Below, one piece after another: positions 1 through 6,239 of a stretch of 64,000 nt of DNA. The stretch comes from CAVVST01 sp963750995. GTDB lineage: Bacteria; Acidobacteriota; Vicinamibacteria; Vicinamibacterales; UBA2999. The translations under genes and the position numbers were made by a program. Position 1 is the stretch's first letter; every line of letters starts with the position of its first letter. The notes below the pieces were generated by a model. That model saw only the letters and a list, made by a program, of their open reading frames with translations, did not search any database and was not told the DNA's origin. The stretch is taken from contig CAVVST010000005.1 of the NCBI GenBank assembly GCA_963750995.1, forward strand, positions 1,116,001-1,180,000, in the 5' to 3' direction.

Positions 1-909
1 TTCGGCGCGCGACAGCGTCAGCAGTCGATCGACGAGGCTCGCCAGCCGATCGGCCTCCTCGAGCATGCTGCCGATGATGCCGCGATACGCCGGCTCGTCG
101 CGGCGCTCGCGCAGCCCGACCTCGCCGACGCTGCGGATCGACGTGAGCGGCGTGCGCAGCTCGTGCGAGACATCCGCCGTGAACTGCCGCATCTGCTCGA
201 ACGATCGCTCCAGGCGACCGAGGGTTTCGTTGAAGACCGTCGCCAGCCGCCCCATCTCGTCGTCCGGGTTGTCAACGGGAAGCCGATCGCTCAGGCGTTC
301 GGCGGTAATCGACCGCGCGCGCTCGCTCATGCGCTCGACCGGTCGGAGCGCGCGCCGCGCCAGCGTGTAGCCGCCAAGGCCGGCGACGGCCACGGCAACC
401 GGCAGACCCAGCACGAAGATCAGCACGAGTTGCTGCAGTTCATCCCGCATCGCCGCTTCCGAGCGGGCAACCTGGATGACCACCGCCTTGTCCCCGACGC
501 GGCCCCGTCGTGTCAGCACGCGCACTGGCGCGTCGGCCGCGTCGACGGCCACCAGCGAATCCTCCGGGCGCCGGGCGAGCTCACCTGCCTCGGCCAGCGG
601 CCGCCGCTGCGCCTCGAAGTTCTGATAGAGCCGCTGGCCCTCCACGCTCCAGACCTGCAGCCAGGGCCGCTCTTCCTCGGTCAACTCCTCCATCTCGTAC
701 CAGGTGATGCCGCCCTCCGGCGTCTGGTCGATCATGGCGGAGGCCCACTGGAAGTCGCCCCGGAGACGGCTGTCGAGCGCCGCCGACGCATTGCGGCGAA
801 CGAAGACGAACACGACGGCTGCATATACACAGAGGACAACCACCATGGCGGCGACGTACCACAGCGTGAGCCGCACGCGGACGCTGTGCGATCGCCACCA
901 GCGCGTCAC
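1..909 (-). CDS. Sensor histidine kinase, partial (C-terminal part beyond window)
   Basis: Two-component sensor kinase of the HAMP type; the window edge removes the ATPase domain, leaving 303 residues. A GTG start at 909 overlaps the TGA of the upstream regulator gene (GTGA), so the pair is translationally coupled. A first membrane helix spans about residues 15-37, an extracytoplasmic sensor stretch follows, and a second helix lies at about 150-178. A HAMP linker then leads to the HisKA H-box VSHELRTPL, with phospho-acceptor His about residue 249. The partner is the OmpR-family regulator encoded immediately upstream. The stimulus cannot be read from the sensor region. The GTG start is inferred from the coupling and from correct placement of the first helix. 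Confidence 0.9.
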   Translation of the reverse strand, partial: MTRWWRSHSVRVRLTLWYVAAMVVVLCVYAAVVFVFVRRNASAALDSRLRGDFQWASAMIDQTPEGGITWYEMEELTEEERPWLQVWSVEGQRLYQNFEAQRRPLAEAGELARRPEDSLVAVDAADAPVRVLTRRGRVGDKAVVIQVARSEAAMRDELQQLVLIFVLGLPVAVAVAGLGGYTLARRALRPVERMSERARSITAERLSDRLPVDNPDDEMGRLATVFNETLGRLERSFEQMRQFTADVSHELRTPLTSIRSVGEVGLRERRDEPAYRGIIGSMLEEADRLASLVDRLLTLSRAE

Positions 910-1589
910 GGTTCCCCCTCGCGGAGCATGAAGCCCACGCCGCGCACGGTGTGAATCAACTTCGCGGCCTGCTCGGTATCCACTTTGCGCCGCAGCCGCG
1001 CGATGTGGACGTCGATCACGTTGTCGAGCGGGGTGGTCCGCGCCGTCTCCTTCCAGACATCACGCGCCAGCAGCTCGCGCGAGACCACCTGGCCCTGGTG
1101 GCGCAGCAGGTACTCCAGCAGCTCGAACTCGCGCACGGTCAGGTCGATCGGCTCGCCCGCCCGCGTCACCTTGCGGGTGATGAGCTCGACTTCGAGGTCG
1201 CCGACTGCCAGGCGCGGCGTCTCCGTCACCCGGCCGCGGCGCACCAGCGCGCGGATCCGCGCCAGCAGCTCGGCGAACGCAAACGGCTTGATCAGATAGT
1301 CGTCAGCACCGCTGTCGAGGCCGACGATGCGGTCCTGGACGGTGTCGCGGGCGGTGAGGACGAGGACCGGCGTCTTCATCCCGCGATCGCGCATCGCCTT
1401 GAGGATCTCGATGCCGTCGCGCCCGGGCAGCGTCAGGTCCAGCAGGATGGCGTCGAACTGTTCGGTCGTCATCCTGAAGAACGCCCCTTCGCCGGTGCGC
1501 TCGACAATGACGTCGTAGTGCTCGCCCTGCAGTCCTTCGCGCAGGGCATTGGCAACCTTCTGCTCGTCCTCGACGACCAAGATTCTCAC
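906..1589 (-). CDS. OmpR/PhoB-family response regulator
   Basis: 227-residue transcriptional regulator of the usual length for the family. The N-terminal receiver begins MRILVVEDE, with phospho-acceptor Asp51 in LLDLTLPGRDG and the conserved Lys in YLIKPF. The C-terminal winged helix covers about 130-224, with the recognition region DNVIDVHIARLRRKVD. It is expected to be phosphorylated by the kinase encoded directly downstream, whose start codon overlaps this stop. Target genes are not visible. It begins just after a spacer of iterated CAAGGC words. Confidence 0.95.
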   Translation of the reverse strand: MRILVVEDEQKVANALREGLQGEHYDVIVERTGEGAFFRMTTEQFDAILLDLTLPGRDGIEILKAMRDRGMKTPVLVLTARDTVQDRIVGLDSGADDYLIKPFAFAELLARIRALVRRGRVTETPRLAVGDLEVELITRKVTRAGEPIDLTVREFELLEYLLRHQGQVVSRELLARDVWKETARTTPLDNVIDVHIARLRRKVDTEQAAKLIHTVRGVGFMLREGEP

Positions 1590-1676
1590 GGGTGAAGAAT
1601 ATCAAGGCACAAGGCTCAAGGCTTACGTCACAAGGCACAACCTTGAGGGTTGGAGGTTCTGAGCCTTGTGACTTGT
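1590..1676. repeat. Iterated CAAGGC-word quasi-palindrome spacer
   Basis: The 87-base spacer between the response regulator start and the winged-helix/TPR gene stop is built from CAAGGC/CACAAGGC words. About four copies lie on the plus strand (1604-1640). The complements CCTTGAGG and GAGCCTTGTGACTTGT follow (1641-1677), so a hairpin can form. No gene fits here. It could act as a terminator for the upstream minus-strand gene, but there is no T-run typical of an intrinsic terminator. Confidence 0.6.
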
Positions 1677-3434
1677 CTAAGAAAGCCCGAGCAGATCGAC
1701 CAGGCGGCTGTAGCGCGGATCGGCGCGAAGTGGAGCGACGCGCGGATCGACCTTGAGATAGCCGAGTGCGGGATCGGCGTCGACCGTCGCCTGTTCCAGC
1801 GCGGCGAAGGCGCGGTCAAGGTCGCCCAGGCTGGTGTGCACCAAGGCGAGCTGGTAGGGCGGCAGATACCGTTTCCGATCGAGCCGGCGAATCTCCTCGA
1901 GCACCGCCATCGCGCCGGCGCGGTCGCCGGCCACGGCTTTTGCGTGCGCGAGCGATGCACCGAGGATCGGATCCTGCCTCGCCTCGGCGTGCGCCGCTTC
2001 AAGCACCTCGATCGCGTCGGCGGTCTTCCCCGCCTGGAGAAAGATCGCGCCGATCATCCGTCGCGCCGGCAGGTACTGAGGATCGAGCTCCGCCGTACGC
2101 TGGCAGCGCTCGAGCGCCGCCTCGTAGTCGCCGGCGAGATAGCGCACCCACGCGGCGTTGGTGTTCACCACCAGGCACAGGGGATCAAGCTCGCACGCGC
2201 GTTCGGCTTCACGGATCGCCTCGGCCGGGCGCGAGAGCGCCATGAGCATGGCGGCGTAGGCGCGATGGGCGCCTTCCTGGCTCGGATTGAGCGCAATCGC
2301 CTGGACGTAAGCGGTCTCGGCGCCGCGCCAGTCCCACTCGAGCATGCGCCGCACGTCGGCCAGCGCGAGGTGCCCCTCGAACAGCTCGGGCTCGAGCTCG
2401 AGTCCACGCTTCGCCGCCGCACGCGCCGCTTCGAGCGCGCGGCGCGGCTGCTCCCGGTAGTGCACCGCGCGCGCGATGTGCACACGCGACAGGCTCGCAT
2501 AGGCAGGCGCGAACTGGGGGTCGATCCTGAGCGCCTCGTTGAAGGCCGCGAGCGCCAGCTCCACGCCCTCGTCGTCGGGCGTCACCCAATGGTTCCAGTG
2601 GTAGCGGCCCTTCAGGTATTCCTGGTACGCCGACGCGGACGAGGGTGACGCACTGGTCCTGGCGGGTGCGGCGACCTCGGGCACGAGCTCCAGCGTGAGC
2701 GATTCGGCGATGCGTGAGGCGATGTCCGACTGGACCTGCAGGCAATCGGTGAGGTGGCGCTCGTAGGTTTCTGACCAGAGATGCGTCTCGCTGGCGGTCT
2801 CGACCAGGCTGGCCGTCACCCGCACCCGATCGCCCTCGCGGCGGACGCTGCCCTCCAGCAGGTAGTGCGCGCGCAGCGCCTGCCCGATCTCGCGTGACCG
2901 CTGGGTGCTGCCCTTGAAGACCATCGACGACCAGCGCGCGATGACGCCCAGGCGGCCGCGGCAGCGCTGGCCGAGCTGCGCGATCATCTCCTCGGTCAGG
3001 CCGTCGGTGAAGTACTCCTGCGATCCCTCGTCGCTCAGGTTCGAAAACGGCAGCACCGCCACGCGCGGCACGCCCTCGCCGGCCTTGTCCTCCGCCCCGG
3101 CTGCGAACGCGCCGATGAACCGGTAGCCCCGCCGCGGCAGCGTCTCCACGAACCGCGGATTGTCGGCATCGTCGCCAAGCGCCGCGCGCAGGCGCTTCAC
3201 GGCGGCATTGAGGCTGTGTTCGAAATCGACGAAGGTGCCGTCCGGCCACAGGCGGCGGCGCAGTTCGTCCCTGGTGACCACGGAGCCCGGACGCTCGAGC
3301 ATCATCCGCAGGATTTCGAACGGCTGCTCCTGCAGCCGGACGACGGCCCGCCCGGTGCGGAGTTCCCGCGACCGCACGTCCAGCTCGAACGACCCGAAAC
3401 GCAGCGTCCCGTCGGCGTCCATCAAGGCTTCCAT
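1677..3434 (-). CDS. CadC-type winged-helix / TolB-like / TPR regulator
   Basis: 585 residues from the ATG at 3434, chosen because GAGGG sits a few bases upstream; an in-frame ATG at 3503 would add 23 residues that do not look like the domain. Residues about 10-100 form an OmpR/CadC winged helix (FGSFELDVRSREL, then EQPFEILRMMLERPG). A TolB/FlgO-like segment follows (AVLPFSNLSDEGSQEYFTDG). The C-terminal half is TPR repeats (for example AFNEALRIDPQFAPAYASLS). There is no membrane segment, unlike true CadC. Such fusions are very common in Acidobacteriota; ligand and targets are unknown. Phased GTCACCT repeats upstream suggest autoregulation. An unrelated possibility is a pure scaffold role for the TPR part. 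Confidence 0.85.
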   Translation of the reverse strand: MEALMDADGTLRFGSFELDVRSRELRTGRAVVRLQEQPFEILRMMLERPGSVVTRDELRRRLWPDGTFVDFEHSLNAAVKRLRAALGDDADNPRFVETLPRRGYRFIGAFAAGAEDKAGEGVPRVAVLPFSNLSDEGSQEYFTDGLTEEMIAQLGQRCRGRLGVIARWSSMVFKGSTQRSREIGQALRAHYLLEGSVRREGDRVRVTASLVETASETHLWSETYERHLTDCLQVQSDIASRIAESLTLELVPEVAAPARTSASPSSASAYQEYLKGRYHWNHWVTPDDEGVELALAAFNEALRIDPQFAPAYASLSRVHIARAVHYREQPRRALEAARAAAKRGLELEPELFEGHLALADVRRMLEWDWRGAETAYVQAIALNPSQEGAHRAYAAMLMALSRPAEAIREAERACELDPLCLVVNTNAAWVRYLAGDYEAALERCQRTAELDPQYLPARRMIGAIFLQAGKTADAIEVLEAAHAEARQDPILGASLAHAKAVAGDRAGAMAVLEEIRRLDRKRYLPPYQLALVHTSLGDLDRAFAALEQATVDADPALGYLKVDPRVAPLRADPRYSRLVDLLGLS

Positions 3435-3494
3435 GGTGATGCCCTCAACGATGCCGCAAGTGCGGGCGTTTGCAAAGCGGGGAATGGAATGTTC

Positions 3495-3542
3495 GTCACA
3501 CAATACGGCGCCTTGTCACCTACATGTCACCTCCGGTCACCT
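3495..3542. promoter_or_regulatory. Phased GTCACCT direct repeats, candidate operator
   Basis: In the 151-base divergent spacer between the winged-helix gene and the metalloprotease gene, GTCACCT occurs at 3515, 3526 and 3536. A related GTCACA lies at 3495. The spacings are 20, 11 and 10 bases, that is whole helical turns. This is the geometry used by OmpR/PhoB-class winged helices, whose half-sites repeat every 10-11 bp. Since one flanking gene encodes such a domain, autoregulation is a reasonable inference. Confidence 0.5.
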
Positions 3543-3585
3543 CGCGTGCATTGAGGCACCCGCGTGCGCGGCCCACAGTGGCGGC

Positions 3586-4269
3586 ATGGCTGTTTTGCAG
3601 GTCAGTGCGTCCCTGGGTTCACTTTCCGCGGTCGGTGCCGGTGTGGCGCTCGCGGCCTCTGTGATGCTCACCACGCCGGCGCATGGTGCGGTCGTCGATC
3701 CCGACTTTCACATTGTCGTGCGGACATACGACGCGTCTGCCGCGCTGAAGGATCTCGCCGCCACGTTCGCCGATGCGGCAGCGATTCTCGAGGACGCCGG
3801 CATCGGCGTGACCTGGGTCCGCTGTGACGTCGTCTTCGTTCAGCGGGACGCCAACCCGTGCCTGAGGCCACTGGTGGCGAATGAGCTCGCGATCCGTTTC
3901 GTCCGCCTGCCGCCGCATCTCGCGGAGCAGGATCTGGTGACGCTCGGCGATTCGCTGGTTGACACGCGCCTCCGCGTCGGCGCGCTGGCCACGATTTACG
4001 TCAATCGCGTGGCGGCGCTCGCCGGACGCTGCCATATCGAGGTGCAGACGCTGCTCGCCCGCGCGACGGCCCACGAAATCGGCCATCTGCTTCTTGGCAC
4101 GACGGCGCACGCGTCCGCCGGCCTGATGCGCGCGGCGTGGTCGCAGGCCACGATCCGCCGCGCCGCCGCCGACGACTGGACATTCACAAGTCGCGACGCA
4201 GGCGCGATCCGTGAAAGTGTCCGCGCCCGGAACGCCCGGCGCCTCGCCGCCGCGAAGCTCGGAGAGTAG
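3586..4269 (+). CDS. Secreted metzincin-like zinc metalloprotease
   Basis: 227 residues from ATG 3586. The first about 35 residues form a signal-like hydrophobic stretch ending PAHG/A. The mature part has HEIGHLLLGTTAH at 163-175: His163 and His167 as zinc ligands, Glu164 as the catalytic base, Gly171 and a possible third ligand His175. Met181 in SAGLMRAAW sits where a Met-turn would be. That resembles metzincins, although the spacing HExxHxxxGxxxH is one residue longer on each side than the classical HExxHxxGxxH. Four cysteines (80, 92, 149 and neighbours) may form disulfides. It stands alone on the plus strand; substrate unknown. Confidence 0.7.
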   Translation: MAVLQVSASLGSLSAVGAGVALAASVMLTTPAHGAVVDPDFHIVVRTYDASAALKDLAATFADAAAILEDAGIGVTWVRCDVVFVQRDANPCLRPLVANELAIRFVRLPPHLAEQDLVTLGDSLVDTRLRVGALATIYVNRVAALAGRCHIEVQTLLARATAHEIGHLLLGTTAHASAGLMRAAWSQATIRRAAADDWTFTSRDAGAIRESVRARNARRLAAAKLGE

Positions 4270-4277
4270 TCAGCGGG

Positions 4278-4395
4278 TCGGTGCGAAGGGGCTTCGCAGT
4301 CGGTGCGAGGACCTTCGCGGGTCAGTGCGACATGCCTTCGGCGTTCGGTGCAAAACGCCCTTCGCTCGTCGGTGCGACACTCGTCGTCGGCGCGA
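4278..4395 (+). repeat. TCGGTGCGA short-unit array, left copy
   Basis: Six units begin at 4278, 4300, 4322, 4345, 4369 and 4387, with periods of 22, 22, 23, 24 and 18. Each starts with TCGGTGCGA or a one-base variant and most carry a CCTTCG-like core. The array starts 9 bases after the metalloprotease stop. A second array in the opposite orientation lies at 5149-5227, so the pair brackets the two small genes between them. The units are too short and too variable for CRISPR. Confidence 0.75.
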
Positions 4396-4538
4396 CGTTC
4401 CCTCGGCAGGCGCGGCGGGCAAGAATTGCCGACGCGTCTCGTCCCCGACTTTGACGAATTCGCCACGGCATTGGCACTACGGCCGGGAATCCTAGGGTAA
4501 AACGAGTGGAACGAGCATGCTCCGCCAGGCCCCTTTCC

Positions 4539-5012
4539 ATGGCGGCTGCACGGCACTATTCACAGCTTGTTTCGTGGCAGCTCGCGGACGCACTCAGGGT
4601 CGTCATCTTCAAGTTCACGCGGCGGCCGCCGTTTTCGACCGATTTCAGGCACCGATCCCAGGCGGAAGATGCCATCGATTCCGTGTGCCGGAACATCGCC
4701 GAAGGTTTCGGATGCGCGTCGCACGCCGAATTCGCCCGCTATCTCGAAATAAGCCGTCGCTCACTGAACGAGGTGTGCGACTCGCTGACGAAGCGTAGAC
4801 TCAGAAGGATGCACATCGCGACGAACGACATCACGAACGTTCAGCGCTCACACGGCGGCAATCCGGCTCTGAACAATTTCATCGCTGCGTATGAACCCCG
4901 ATCGAATCTCGTCGCTGGCGCGAGAACTGGGAACTCAAGCGCGGAGACATCGAGGAAGACTTGCAGCACGCATTGCGCTCTGCGAGCGCCGCTGGACACC
5001 GCATCGAGGTGA
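4539..5012 (+). CDS. Four-helix-bundle (S23-type) protein, C-terminus probably frame-broken
   Basis: The first about 120 residues match the four-helix-bundle family related to proteins encoded in 23S rRNA intervening sequences. QLVSWQLADALR forms helix 1, then SVCRNIAEGFGCAS (the hallmark NIAEGFGR-like turn), EFARYLEISRRSLNE, and a final helix ending near ALNNFIAAYE. The open frame runs on to 5012, but the last 37 residues are low-complexity and overlap the next gene in another frame. In a neighbouring frame a TGA at 4892-4894 would end the protein at a normal length and overlap the next ATG (ATGA). A one-base indel near 4890 is therefore likely. Function is unknown; family members are often carried by mobile or repetitive elements. 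Confidence 0.65.
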   Translation: MAAARHYSQLVSWQLADALRVVIFKFTRRPPFSTDFRHRSQAEDAIDSVCRNIAEGFGCASHAEFARYLEISRRSLNEVCDSLTKRRLRRMHIATNDITNVQRSHGGNPALNNFIAAYEPRSNLVAGARTGNSSAETSRKTCSTHCALRAPLDTASR

Positions 5013-5890
5013 TTCCCGCACGGTGTAAGGCTTGCGATTTCGTGTTCGGCGCTGACAAGCTGACGAAGCCGGGCGCTGCCCATCCTGCAAAGGAACGCGC
5101 CTCTTCGAACCCATGATCCGAGTGGCGCCCACCGAGTAGCGCTTTCACTTGCACCGACAAACGGAAGCACTTCGCACCGACCATCGAAGCCGGATTGCAC
5201 CGACGAGCCGAAGGCGTGTCGCACCGACGAGCGAAGCTGGTACCGCTTCTTCTGCTGGCGCATCAAATCAAACTTCGCGGTGTCGGCGACCGCCATCACC
5301 GCCATGACACCGGCCTGGACCGGATCTGTCACCACGAGATCGGCGGCATCGGGGACGCTGCCCGCCATGTTGAGCGAGATCACGAACAGCCCGTTTCTCC
5401 TGACCTCTTCGACCGCCTCGGTGATGTCGCCCCCCATGATCGATCCGGCGAGCACCAGGATGCGCACGCGCGGGAGACGGACGACCGAGCGAACGGCGGC
5501 GGCGAGCTCCTGTTCGCCGACGAGCGGAATCGTGTCGACCGAGATGCGCTCGCCGCGGATGTTGTGGCGATCGGCTTCGGAGACGGCGCCCATCGCCACC
5601 AGGCCGACCTGCGCCCCGCCGCCCATCACGATGATCCGCTTGCCGTAGATCTTCGCGAACGACGGCGTCTCGACCACGCCGCTGACGCCGGGGACGTGCT
5701 CCAGTTCCCGCAGCACCTGGTCGAGGAGCGCGTCATCCAGTTCGAGCTCGAAGTAGATCTTCGAAGTCGGCTGGCCGGTATGGATGTCGACGTAGGTGAT
5801 GTTGGCGCGATGGTCCGCCAGCACTTTGGTCAGGCCGAAGAGAATGCCCGGCCGGTCGGAGACTGTCGCCAGAATCGCGTGCACGCTCAT
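4841..5890 (-). CDS. ACT-domain protein with a repeat-encoded C-terminal extension
   Basis: From ATG 5890 the first about 217 residues are well formed. An N-terminal ACT domain (AILATVSDRPGILFGLTKVL) is followed by a second domain (IIVMGGGAQVGLVAMGAVSE ... VLAGSIMGGDITEAVEE). This two-part layout resembles DUF5612-type proteins; a regulatory, ligand-sensing role is likely, the ligand unknown. After KKRY (codon ending at 5240) the frame enters the TCGGTGCGA array and continues for 132 residues of unrelated Arg/Ser-rich sequence, including the antisense of the small regulator gene. The native stop was probably lost when the array arose at this 3' end; the functional protein may end near residue 217. 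Confidence 0.75.
   Translation of the reverse strand: MSVHAILATVSDRPGILFGLTKVLADHRANITYVDIHTGQPTSKIYFELELDDALLDQVLRELEHVPGVSGVVETPSFAKIYGKRIIVMGGGAQVGLVAMGAVSEADRHNIRGERISVDTIPLVGEQELAAAVRSVVRLPRVRILVLAGSIMGGDITEAVEEVRRNGLFVISLNMAGSVPDAADLVVTDPVQAGVMAVMAVADTAKFDLMRQQKKRYQLRSSVRHAFGSSVQSGFDGRCEVLPFVGASESATRWAPLGSWVRRGAFLCRMGSARLRQLVSAEHEIASLTPCGNHLDAVSSGARRAQCVLQVFLDVSALEFPVLAPATRFDRGSYAAMKLFRAGLPPCER
4891..5139 (+). pseudogene. HTH/zinc-ribbon regulator (COG3357-like), two compensating frame breaks
   Basis: Reading ATG 4891 gives SSLARELG. After skipping one base at about 4935 the frame continues LKRGDIEEDLQHALRSAS, then PARCKACDFVFGADKLTKPG. After adding one base at about 5072 it ends RCPSCKGTRLFEPMIRV and stops at TAG 5137-5139, back in the starting frame. 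The result is a small winged-helix N-terminus plus a CxxC...CxxC zinc ribbon, the layout of COG3357 predicted regulators. One extra and one missing base cancel out, and everything else is intact. Indel errors or very recent decay are the two explanations. It would be coupled to the four-helix gene. Confidence 0.7.
5149..5227 (-). repeat. TCGGTGCGA short-unit array, right (inverted) copy
   Basis: Read on the minus strand, four units begin with TCGGTGCGA or TCGGTGCAA. The plus-strand matches TCGCACCGA/TTGCACCGA start at 5149, 5172, 5195 and 5219, periods 23, 23 and 24. The array fills the space between the stop of the zinc-ribbon gene (5139) and the last recognisable codon of the ACT gene (about 5240). 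Its orientation is opposite to the array at 4278-4395. Confidence 0.75.
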
Positions 5891-6239
5891 ATGGGAAGCA
5901 GAGAATCTAGCACGACGTCTGTGACGGTCCGCACCGACACGCAGCCACCACCGACCCGCCGCAGGCTCCTGGCACCTGAGCGAAGCCGTTGCACACCCTT
6001 TTCTGCCGATGGGGCCAGACGAGCCATACCTGTGATACAAGGTTATGGTTCGATTACGGCTCGTGGAGGATCCATGATTTTGGTTCCCAAGATCAGTCCC
6101 CATGGATTATTCGTCCCCAGCCCCGCCGTCTTGATTCCGCAATAGCTGTGTTAGTTGAGGTTCCTGAAATTGACCAGCTGGTACGTATCTTCCGTAAGTT
6201 GTTGTGATCCACTCGAACTCAACAATTAAGGAGAGACAG
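5891..6239. other. Divergent spacer of 349 bases upstream of TonB receptor 1
   Basis: No gene is evident. The right part holds two blocks that recur upstream of the second receptor: 6072-6117 (compare 9557-9603) and 6178-6197 (compare 9666-9685). A strong ribosome-binding site AAGGAGAG precedes ATG 6240. The left part, upstream of the ACT gene on the minus strand, shows nothing recognisable. Confidence 0.6.
6072..6117 (+). promoter_or_regulatory. Conserved upstream element of TonB receptor 1
   Basis: This block shares CATGATTTTGGTT, CATGGAT and ATTCGTCCC, in the same order and nearly the same spacing, with 9557-9603 upstream of the paralogous receptor. It ends 123 bases before the start codon. 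A regulator site or an upstream promoter part retained after gene duplication is the likely explanation. Confidence 0.55.

Noticed and set aside
163..954. 263-codon open frame on the plus strand
   Set aside because: It lies antisense to the histidine kinase and regulator genes, whose motifs are clear. The His/Arg/Pro-rich product is typical of antisense GC-rich shadows.
4278..4395. CRISPR array
   Set aside because: Units are 22-24 bases in total with a conserved part of only about 9 bases, no spacers of constant length and no cas genes in the window.
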